Of a DNA stretch of 11,051 nucleotides, positions 1 through 4,881 are shown in pieces. The translations under genes were made by a program, and so were the position numbers. Where the stretch lies: the NCBI GenBank assembly GCA_012735455.1, contig JAAYHG010000210.1, forward strand, positions 1 to 11,051, in the 5' to 3' direction. Position 1 is the first letter of the stretch; every line of letters begins with the position of its first letter. Under the pieces are notes generated by a model. The model ran no database searches. It was not told where the DNA came from and worked only from the letters and a program-made list of their open reading frames with translations. This DNA comes from Bacillota bacterium (GTDB lineage Bacteria > Bacillota > DTU030 > DUMP01).

Positions 1-889
1 CAATAAGAGAAGCAGTAATGCCAAAGAAACGGATCCACCGCAGATAAGCCCCCACCAAGGCATTTTGCCGAAACTCTTCCGCGTGCTGCAGGTGATGAAA
101 TAATGTAGCCGGTGCGATTATGGCGCTTGGCGAGGTGTCCACCAAGATTAGAACATGCCCTTCGAGAATGTGCACCGCCGCCACATCAGGCCGTTCGGTA
201 TAGCGGACTTGGGGAAAGGGATTCCAGGTGCCTAGCGTTAGAAACTCTTCCACGGATTTTTCTGCCATAGGCAAACCATCGATATCTATGGTTTTGAGGC
301 GCTCCTTGAGGAGTGTCACCAAACCCGGATCCGCTACATCTTTGATATAAACAACCGCAATGTCGGACAAGGATCGTTTTCCTGCCTGTTGCAATTCCAC
401 CCGCAGCTTCGGGTCACGGATACGGCGACGTATCAGTGCTGTATTAAACACCAGCGTTTCGGTAAATCCGTCCCGGGAACCGCGCGTCACGCGCTCGATA
501 TCAGGCTCTTCTGGCCCACGGGCCGGATACTCACGGGCATCAATAGCGATGGCTTCTCGCTCGCCATCAATAATGAGCACCACCGGCCCAGCTAACACCG
601 TCTTAGGTATATCCTCCAAAGAAGAAATGGTTTCAACTTCGATATAGCCGATGTAACTGGCCAGCAGTTTCTTTATGGGTGAAGGGGCCAACCTCTCCCG
701 GGGAAGGCCCTGGAGTATCTGGAGAATACGCAGCAGCACCTGGTCCTTGGCAAACCCATCGATAAAAACCAGGGCTGCTTCCCGACCACCTACGGAAATA
801 TGTCTACTGACGACGTCGAGACTCTCGCCCAGCCCCATTTCCTCACGCAGGTAGTCCAGATTCTCCTCTAGTCTGCGCCTTAGCTCCAC
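1..889 (-). CDS. spoVAF: SpoVAF, GerA-family spore membrane protein, 5' part only
   Basis: An uninterrupted minus-strand frame gives 296 codons and runs off the left edge. It matches SpoVAF, a relative of the GerA germinant-receptor A subunit in the spore inner membrane. Recognisable blocks are IDGEREAIAIDAREYPARG (107-125), RGSRDGFTETLVFNTALIR (136-154), YIKDVADPGLV (181-191), NPFPQVRYTERPDVAA (223-238), EGHVLILVDTSPSAI (243-257) and FHHLQHAEEFRQ (264-275). These form the soluble N-terminal domain. The first membrane helix is starting at the window edge (FFGITASLI), and the C-terminal membrane half is missing. The proposed start is GTG at 887-889, behind an AGGAGG (901-906) that overlaps the spoVAE stop; the 11-base spacing is long, so the start is less sure than the family. 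As last visible gene of the spoVA operon it should be expressed in the forespore. The family assignment is very likely. Confidence 0.93.
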   Translation of the reverse strand, partial: MELRRRLEENLDYLREEMGLGESLDVVSRHISVGGREAALVFIDGFAKDQVLLRILQILQGLPRERLAPSPIKKLLASYIGYIEVETISSLEDIPKTVLAGPVVLIIDGEREAIAIDAREYPARGPEEPDIERVTRGSRDGFTETLVFNTALIRRRIRDPKLRVELQQAGKRSLSDIAVVYIKDVADPGLVTLLKERLKTIDIDGLPMAEKSVEEFLTLGTWNPFPQVRYTERPDVAAVHILEGHVLILVDTSPSAIIAPATLFHHLQHAEEFRQNALVGAYLRWIRFFGITASLI

Positions 890-904
890 CCCGCACAGCG
901 CCTC

Positions 905-1255
905 CTAGCCTTTCGGGTTGAAAAGAATAGACATAACAAAACCAAAGAACACCGCGGCCGCTAACCCCATACTGGTGTTCTTGAAAACCCCGCTCAGAAT
1001 TCCCACAGCCCCTTTGGCCTCAATCTCTTCAAACACCCCTGAGACAATGGCATGCCCAAAGCCAGTAAGCGGGATTGTGGCTCCGGCGCCACCTAGTTCT
1101 ACCAGCTGTTCATATATCCCAAGACCGCTAAGCACGGCCCCTACTGAGACAAAAAGGACTAGGATATGGGCCGAGGTAAGTGAGGTCAAATCCATAAGCA
1201 GTTGGCCCACGGCACAAATTGCCCCTCCCACTAAGAAAGCCATCAAATACTGCAC
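905..1255 (-). CDS. spoVAE: Stage V sporulation protein AE (SpoVAEb type)
   Basis: This 116-residue integral membrane protein is the length expected of SpoVAEb. It contains MAFLVGGAICAVGQ (5-18), SGLGIYEQL (43-51) and GAGATIPLTGFGHAIVSG (56-73), with hydrophobic segments at about 5-22, 30-47 and 95-112. With SpoVAC it is thought to form part of the channel that moves Ca-dipicolinate into the developing spore core and out again in germination. The start is GTG at 1253-1255, with AGGAGG seven bases upstream. That Shine-Dalgarno overlaps the TAG stop of spoVAD (TAGGAGG), so the two are tightly coupled with an 11-base gap. The protein is clearly a paralogue of SpoVAC, encoded on the other side of spoVAD. 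Confidence is high. Confidence 0.94.
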   Translation of the reverse strand: MQYLMAFLVGGAICAVGQLLMDLTSLTSAHILVLFVSVGAVLSGLGIYEQLVELGGAGATIPLTGFGHAIVSGVFEEIEAKGAVGILSGVFKNTSMGLAAAVFFGFVMSILFNPKG

Positions 1256-1266
1256 TGCAGGCCCTC

Positions 1267-2280
1267 CTACACCTTTTCTATAGCCACTGCATGGGCAATA
1301 CAGGGTATAGACTCGCCTTGCTGTGTAGACGTCGGGCTAAGCAAAGCCCCTGTGCTCACAAGGAGTAGCTTATGGTAGTCTCCGTTCAATAGGCTGCTGT
1401 AAAAGTACCCCGCAAACACTGTGGCGCTACACCCGCAACCACTCCCACCAGCATGCACATCTTGGTCGGGGGTGAAAATAATTACACCACAGTCGGTATA
1501 GTTTTTGCTCATATCGTAGCCCAACTCACTCAGCATCTCCTCGGCTAAGGCCTTGCCGAGGCAGCCCAGGTCTCCAGTGGCAATAACATCGTAATAATCT
1601 GGAGTGCGGCCAGTATCCTCAAAGTGCTGCTTGATAGTCTCTGTAGCAGCAGGTGCCATGGCAGACCCCATATCATTAGCATCTGTTATTCCCATGTCCA
1701 CCACCCTGCCAACAGTGGCACACGTAAGGCAGGCACCAGAACCACTGCTGCCGATAATAGCCGCCCCTGCCCCAGTGACTGTCCACTGCGCAGTAGGTTT
1801 GCGCTGCACCCCCAGTTCTGTCGGGAAACGGAACTGTCGCTCTGCCGTCTGGTAATGCGAGGAAGATGTAACCAGAACCTTGTCAGCGAAGTCACCATCC
1901 AGGGCAATTCCAGCCAAAGAAAGCGCTGCAGTAAAGGTGGAACAAGCACCAAACAACCCGTAGAAGGGCACTGGCAAATCGCGCGCGGCAAAATTGGAAG
2001 CGATTAGCTGGTTGAGAAGGTCACCGCCAAACATGAAGTCCAGATCCCCATATGAGGCGTTGATCTTACCCAAGGCGATGTCTACGGCCTCGCGCACCAT
2101 TTTCGATTCCGCCTTTTCCCAACTCTTCTCGCCGAATAGCGGGTCGGTAATAACCTCGTCAAAGTATTCTCCCAGAGGGCCCTCGCCCTCCTTGCGACCA
2201 ACAACACTGGCCGTGCTCAAGATAGGCAATGGTCGACTGAACACATAAGTCTGTTTGCCTAGCTTCTTGCTGCCTGTCAC
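1267..2280 (-). CDS. spoVAD: Stage V sporulation protein AD (SpoVAD), dipicolinate-binding, thiolase fold
   Basis: With the chosen start this is a 337-residue soluble protein of the SpoVAD family, which has a thiolase/ketosynthase-like fold and binds dipicolinic acid at the inner spore membrane. Visible blocks are GDLLNQ (86-91), FGACST (110-115, in the position of the thiolase active-site Cys), SSSHYQTAERQFRFPTE (139-155), GITDANDMGSAMAPAA (197-212), AGGSGCGCSA (277-286) and VSTGALLSPTSTQQ (308-321). The longest frame opens at a GTG at 2295, 19 bases inside spoVAC. The GTG at 2278-2280 is preferred: it makes a GTGA overlap with the spoVAC stop, has GGGAGG seven bases upstream, and gives the length of B. 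subtilis SpoVAD (338 residues, recalled). Translation is probably coupled to spoVAC. No disruption is seen. Confidence 0.95.
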   Translation of the reverse strand: MTGSKKLGKQTYVFSRPLPILSTASVVGRKEGEGPLGEYFDEVITDPLFGEKSWEKAESKMVREAVDIALGKINASYGDLDFMFGGDLLNQLIASNFAARDLPVPFYGLFGACSTFTAALSLAGIALDGDFADKVLVTSSSHYQTAERQFRFPTELGVQRKPTAQWTVTGAGAAIIGSSGSGACLTCATVGRVVDMGITDANDMGSAMAPAATETIKQHFEDTGRTPDYYDVIATGDLGCLGKALAEEMLSELGYDMSKNYTDCGVIIFTPDQDVHAGGSGCGCSATVFAGYFYSSLLNGDYHKLLLVSTGALLSPTSTQQGESIPCIAHAVAIEKV

Positions 2281-2747
2281 AAGCGAGCCTCCCACAACCT
2301 TGTAAGCCAGTAAACAATACCTATCACAATAGAAGTCACAGTACTATAGACGAGCACCGGCCCTGCAACCTGAAACATGCGCGCACCTACACCGGTAACA
2401 AAACCCTCACGTTTGAACTCCATGGCAGGAGAGACCATGGAATTGGCAAAACCGGTAATAGGCACCACAGAACCCGCCCCGGCCACTTTCCCAATGTCGT
2501 CATAGACGCCGAGCCCGGTTAAGAATGCCCCTAGAAACACCATGACGCTGGCCGTAGGGCCAGCAGCCTCCTTCATGGACATACCCAAAGACTGAAAGAA
2601 AACCAACACTCCTTGGCCCAAGGTACAAATCAAGCCACCTACCAGGAAAGCCATGATTGTGTTCCTCAGCACGGCCGGCTTGGGTTTTTTTCGCTGTACT
2701 CGCCACTTATACTGTTCTTGATCTATGGTCTTTTCTTTCGTGGCCAC
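2277..2747 (-). CDS. spoVAC: Stage V sporulation protein AC (SpoVAC)
   Basis: This 156-residue membrane protein matches SpoVAC, described in B. subtilis as a mechanosensitive-type channel component for dipicolinate passage across the inner spore membrane. A basic N-terminus (1-28) leads into IMAFLVGGLICTLGQG (31-46). Further blocks are FLTGLGVYDDIG (75-86), AGAGSVVPITGFANSM (89-104) and a last hydrophobic stretch at about 126-148. The start is GTG at 2745-2747, with GAGGGG seven bases upstream. It is the first gene of the spoVACDEF operon here: upstream lies a dodecin gene with its own terminator, and spoVAA and spoVAB of the Bacillus operon are absent from this position. Its last four bases overlap the spoVAD start. 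Confidence is high. Confidence 0.95.
   Translation of the reverse strand: MATKEKTIDQEQYKWRVQRKKPKPAVLRNTIMAFLVGGLICTLGQGVLVFFQSLGMSMKEAAGPTASVMVFLGAFLTGLGVYDDIGKVAGAGSVVPITGFANSMVSPAMEFKREGFVTGVGARMFQVAGPVLVYSTVTSIVIGIVYWLTRLWEARL
2288..2293 (-). promoter_or_regulatory. Shine-Dalgarno that decides the spoVAD start
   Basis: GGGAGG on the minus strand lies inside the last codons of spoVAC, seven bases before the GTG at 2278-2280. The upstream GTG at 2293-2295 overlaps this same GGGAGG and has no comparable site at a proper distance. This is the main reason for the shorter SpoVAD. Confidence 0.7.
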
Positions 2748-2763
2748 CTTCGTACCCCTCTCC

Positions 2764-2792
2764 TAGTTTTTCCTTAGAACCTTAGCTTATGC
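2764..2792 (-). promoter_or_regulatory. Possible forespore (sigma-G/F type) promoter of the spoVA operon
   Basis: On the minus strand GCATA (2788-2792) fits the -35 pattern GYATR of sigma-G. After 17 bases comes AAAACTA (2764-2770), a partial match to the -10 pattern CATNMTA. It lies between the dodecin terminator and spoVAC, and sigma-G control of spoVA is established in B. subtilis. Against it, the predicted RNA start falls close to or inside the Shine-Dalgarno of spoVAC, leaving a leader of only about ten bases. Confidence 0.33.
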
Positions 2793-2811
2793 ATTTTCCA
2801 GTTTTGGTTAG

Positions 2812-2836
2812 AAAAGGGAGGCACCCTGGTGCCCCC
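2812..2836 (-). terminator. Rho-independent terminator after the dodecin gene
   Basis: Read on the minus strand, GGCAC and GTGCC (2829-2833 and 2820-2824) pair around a CAGG loop. One G-U and two G-C pairs extend the stem to eight base pairs, and TTTT (2812-2815) lies just downstream. The hairpin touches the dodecin stop codon. It should separate dodecin from the spoVA operon. The T-tract is short, so some read-through is possible. Confidence 0.65.
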
Positions 2837-3045
2837 TAACTTGTCCCATCTACAGGAAAGGCGATTTTGCAGTTGGCTTTGTACTCAATCACCTGACCAT
2901 CCATGCAGTTGGCAGTAAGGTTATAAACCTCTACTCCGGTAACATTGCGCACTGTTTTCGACGCTTGTTTCACCGCATCGCGTACTGCCGCGTCCCAGCT
3001 GTCCTTAGACTCGCCCACGACTTCTATTACCTTAACGACAGTCAT
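2836..3045 (-). CDS. Dodecin family protein
   Basis: This is a 69-residue protein of the dodecin family: small beta-alpha-beta-beta proteins that assemble as hollow dodecamers, usually storing or buffering flavin. Typical blocks are VVKVIEVVGESKDSWDAAV (3-21), KQASKTVRNVTGVEVYNL (26-43) and IEYKANCKIAFPVDG (53-67), at full family length. At the position where flavin-binding dodecins carry the stacking Trp (W36 in Halobacterium, DWFEV in Thermus, recalled) this protein has Gly37 (VTGVEV), so classical flavin sandwiching is doubtful. Two Cys (47, 59) are present. The start is ATG at 3043-3045; AGGAGG (3057-3062) is 11 bases upstream, which is long but is the only good site. Its position between sigF and the spoVA operon suggests, but does not prove, a sporulation role. 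Confidence 0.9.
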   Translation of the reverse strand: MTVVKVIEVVGESKDSWDAAVRDAVKQASKTVRNVTGVEVYNLTANCMDGQVIEYKANCKIAFPVDGTS

Positions 3046-3060
3046 TAATATAAATACCTC

Positions 3061-3123
3061 CTAGATATTTTTTGCGAGTAGATAGTCGCTCAGTTCCCTG
3101 CTGCCACCACCCTTCTTTGACAT
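3061..3123 (-). CDS. Possible 20-residue peptide upstream of dodecin
   Basis: A minus-strand frame, ATG at 3121-3123 to TAG at 3061-3063, encodes a 20-residue peptide starting MSKKGGGSREL and ending YLLAKNI: a basic, glycine-rich head and a short amphipathic tail. A weak AGGTG lies about nine or ten bases upstream. The stop codon is embedded in the Shine-Dalgarno of dodecin (TAGGAGG), the same arrangement seen at the spoVAD/spoVAE and spoVAE/spoVAF junctions, which favours a real coupled ORF. I do not recognise the peptide. A chance frame of this size is entirely possible. Confidence 0.3.
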   Translation of the reverse strand: MSKKGGGSRELSDYLLAKNI

Positions 3124-3209
3124 ACTACTTGACACCTTGGAGGACGCTCTCCTAGCTAGTGTCACCTCATGGCTTAGTCTAGTATTCCTGCCATACGAAA
3201 AAGGCATAC

Positions 3210-3233
3210 AAAAAAAGCGGTCCTAACCGCTTT
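3210..3233 (-). terminator. Rho-independent terminator of the spoIIA operon
   Basis: On the minus strand AAAGCGG (3227-3233) and CCGCTTT (3214-3220) form a perfect seven-base-pair stem around a TTAGGA loop, running into seven Ts (3210-3216). The ascending arm lies inside the last sigF codons and the loop contains the TAG stop, so the hairpin closes the operon with almost no 3' untranslated sequence. Confidence 0.88.
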
Positions 3234-3990
3234 CCATGAGACGTTTTATTTTACGCAAGATCTGTTTTTCCAACCGTGAGATCTGTACCTGAGAAAGTCC
3301 TAGCTCTGCCGCTACCTCGGTTTGAGTCTTGTCGGTAAAAAAACGTTCGCGTATTATCCGCTTCTCCCGCGGTGCCAGTTGTTCTATAACTTGCCCCAAG
3401 AGAACATGATCTAGGAGCTCCTCGCTTTTTTCTTCGCCCAGCTGGTCCTCTAGATTGATGGCTGTACCCTCATCTTGATAGATAGGATCCGAAAGCGAAG
3501 TGGGGGGCTGCATTGCTTCTAAGGCCAAGACCAAGTCTTCTGACGTTACCCCAATTTCAGCAGCTATTTCACTCAGTGTGGGTTCCCGTCCTAGACGTTG
3601 ACCTAACATGGTACTGACGCGGCGAGCACGTAGCGCAGTTTCCTTTAAGGAACGGCTTATCTTGATAGGGCTATCATCGCGCAAGAAGCGCCTGATTTCT
3701 CCTACTATCATGGGAACCGCGTAGGTAGAAAACTGAACGCCAAAGCTGAGGTCGAATTTGTCCACTGCTTTCATAAGACCAATGGTACCGATCTGGAAGA
3801 GGTCCTCGAAGTCGTAACCCCGCCCACAAAAACGACGCGCTATCCCTACCACCAAGCGCAGGTTATTGTTTATTAGCTGATCGCGGGCTTCCTTGTCCCC
3901 GGCCCGTGCCTTGGCTATCAGCTCTTGTGTGATCTCCTGGTCCACTGTCTCTCGAGTTGGCAAGTCTATGTTTATATACTGGTCAGTCAT
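3223..3990 (-). CDS. sigF: RNA polymerase sigma-F factor (SpoIIAC)
   Basis: This is the first forespore-specific sigma factor, at 255 residues, the same length as B. subtilis SigF (recalled). Region 2 spans about 37-106, with DLFQIGTIGLMKAVDKFD (63-80) and FSTYAVPMIVGEIRRFLRDD (87-106). Region 3 spans about 112-185. Region 4 spans about 203-252, with the helix-turn-helix QTEVAAELGLSQVQISRLEK (223-242). The longest frame begins at 4065, deep inside spoIIAB, but ATG at 3988-3990 is chosen: GGGGAG (3999-4004) lies eight bases upstream, the overlap with spoIIAB is then eight bases, and the N-terminus fits SigF. It is held inactive by SpoIIAB and released by dephosphorylated SpoIIAA after the polar septum forms. 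The overlap implies translational coupling with its anti-sigma factor. The protein looks intact. Confidence 0.96.
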   Translation of the reverse strand: MTDQYINIDLPTRETVDQEITQELIAKARAGDKEARDQLINNNLRLVVGIARRFCGRGYDFEDLFQIGTIGLMKAVDKFDLSFGVQFSTYAVPMIVGEIRRFLRDDSPIKISRSLKETALRARRVSTMLGQRLGREPTLSEIAAEIGVTSEDLVLALEAMQPPTSLSDPIYQDEGTAINLEDQLGEEKSEELLDHVLLGQVIEQLAPREKRIIRERFFTDKTQTEVAAELGLSQVQISRLEKQILRKIKRLMESG

Positions 3991-4405
3991 CCGGGCAGCT
4001 CCCCTGCACACCCAGTTTTTTTTCCATGTAAACGCGGGTGCCACCATGTTCGGAGCTGAGCTCAACCAGATCCATACAGGCTTCCATTAGAGACAACCCG
4101 ATCCCCATTCTTTCATCTAGTTCTTGTTTTGTTTTCGCAGTATCGGCAATGCCGACCCCATGATCAACAACCTCAATCTTTACTGTGCGCCCACTTAGCC
4201 GCACATGCACACGCACCGACCCTTCTCCGTTTGGATAAGCATGTACTACAGCGTTTGTAACAGCCTCGGAAACGGCAGTGCTGATATCCGCAACCTCCGG
4301 CAGGGTTGGATCCAATTGGCTAGCAAAAGCCGCCACAGTTGCCCTGGCAAAGGCAACGTTTTCGGGGCGGCTAGGAAACTCAAGGTGCATTTCGTTGTCT
4401 TTCAC
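3983..4405 (-). CDS. spoIIAB: Anti-sigma-F factor and SpoIIAA kinase SpoIIAB
   Basis: This 140-residue GHKL-type serine kinase binds and silences sigma-F and phosphorylates SpoIIAA. The N-terminus NEMHLEFPS (4-12) is nearly identical to B. subtilis SpoIIAB. The N box is EAVTNAVVHAY (47-57; Glu47 and Asn51 for Mg-ATP). The G1 box is DHGVGIAD (81-88) and the glycine-rich G2 segment is MGIGLSLM (100-107). It is unusual between the G1 and G2 boxes: compared with B. subtilis it is about six residues shorter and lacks the QPLFTTKPE-type segment, so the ATP lid is reduced. Arg21 corresponds to the Arg20 used in partner contact in Bacillus. The start is GTG at 4403-4405, one base after the spoIIAA stop, with GGGGAG seven bases upstream. 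The tail overlaps sigF. Identity is secure from sequence and operon; normal activity is not proven. Confidence 0.94.
   Translation of the reverse strand: MKDNEMHLEFPSRPENVAFARATVAAFASQLDPTLPEVADISTAVSEAVTNAVVHAYPNGEGSVRVHVRLSGRTVKIEVVDHGVGIADTAKTKQELDERMGIGLSLMEACMDLVELSSEHGGTRVYMEKKLGVQGSCPDD
3999..4004 (-). promoter_or_regulatory. Shine-Dalgarno that decides the sigF start
   Basis: GGGGAG lies eight bases before the ATG at 3988-3990, inside the 3' end of spoIIAB. It supports the 255-residue SigF over a 280-residue form starting at 4065. Confidence 0.7.
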
Positions 4406-4406
4406 C

Positions 4407-4754
4407 CTAACTCTCCCCTCCCACTTGTTTTATAGCATCTTCAACTGTACTGGTGACAGGCATGATCTTCCCTATGCCAGAAAGCTGTAAGACACGCTGC
4501 ACTTGAGACTTGGCCCCGGAGATAGCCATACTGCCACCACGCTCGCTAAGCTCGCGGTAACGGCCCAAGATCAATCCTAGGCCGGAACTGTCCATGAAAC
4601 TAACAGCGGCAAGGTCCAATACCACTTTCGCTGTTCCTGGGCGAGCCAGGGCAGCTTCTAAGTGCCGTCGTACCTTCGGAACGGTAGCAACATCCAAATC
4701 TCCACTTAGTGCCGCAACCAGGCATGATCCACGATAGCTAAGCCCCACGCCCAC
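4407..4754 (-). CDS. spoIIAA: Anti-anti-sigma factor SpoIIAA
   Basis: This 115-residue STAS-domain protein frees sigma-F by binding SpoIIAB when unphosphorylated. The signature SFMDSSGLGLILGRY (52-66) contains Ser56, which aligns with the phosphorylated Ser58 of B. subtilis. SGDLDVATVP (17-26) and LSGIGKIMPV (90-99) are the other family blocks. The start is GTG at 4752-4754, with GGGAGG about seven bases upstream. A second in-frame GTG two codons later is possible. It is the first gene of spoIIAA-spoIIAB-sigF, behind a sigma-H type promoter and downstream of the dacF terminator, so the operon should be transcribed on its own at sporulation onset. The protein appears complete. Confidence 0.95.
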   Translation of the reverse strand: MGVGLSYRGSCLVAALSGDLDVATVPKVRRHLEAALARPGTAKVVLDLAAVSFMDSSGLGLILGRYRELSERGGSMAISGAKSQVQRVLQLSGIGKIMPVTSTVEDAIKQVGGES

Positions 4755-4798
4755 CGGTCTCCCTCCCTGCGTTTGGTACTTTTTTCATTATTTACCAT

Positions 4799-4828
4799 TT
4801 ATTCGCCCTCTCCAGCTCCTTTCCCTGC
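4799..4828 (-). promoter_or_regulatory. Sigma-H type promoter of the spoIIA operon
   Basis: On the minus strand GCAGGGAAA (4820-4828) matches the sigma-H -35 pattern RNAGGAWWW at eight of nine positions. Exactly 12 bases later GGCGAATAA (4799-4807) matches the -10 pattern RNNGAATWW completely. It sits between the dacF terminator and spoIIAA, leaving a leader of roughly 40 bases. In B. subtilis spoIIA is transcribed by sigma-H with Spo0A. I did not identify a clear Spo0A box. Confidence 0.75.
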
Positions 4829-4849
4829 TTTTAGTTATGTATCAACCAC

Positions 4850-4873
4850 AAAAAAGCCGGGCTTAGCCCGGCT
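4850..4873 (-). terminator. Rho-independent terminator after dacF
   Basis: On the minus strand AGCCGGGC and GCCCGGCT (4866-4873 and 4855-4862) form a perfect eight-base-pair GC-rich stem with a three-base loop, followed by six Ts (4850-4855). It lies eight bases past the dacF stop and insulates the spoIIA promoter. Confidence 0.93.
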
Positions 4874-4881
4874 GAGAAAGG

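Noticed and set aside
360..1283. Long plus-strand open frames opposite spoVAF and spoVAE
   Set aside because: They are antisense to well-conserved sporulation genes, have no family resemblance, and their amino-acid make-up looks like reverse-frame translation.
2281..2295. Longer SpoVAD starting at the GTG at 2293-2295
   Set aside because: That GTG overlaps the GGGAGG that serves the downstream GTG, and the five extra residues are not expected in the family.
3129..3157. TTGACA on the plus strand as a vegetative promoter
   Set aside because: The -10 position at 17 bases is a poor match and no plus-strand gene follows; the downstream sequence runs antisense into sigF.
3182..3194. GCAGGAATA on the minus strand, a perfect sigma-H -35 box ahead of the tiny ORF and dodecin
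   Set aside because: At 11-12 bases the -10 region reads CATGAGG or ATGAGG rather than RNNGAAT, so only half a promoter is present.
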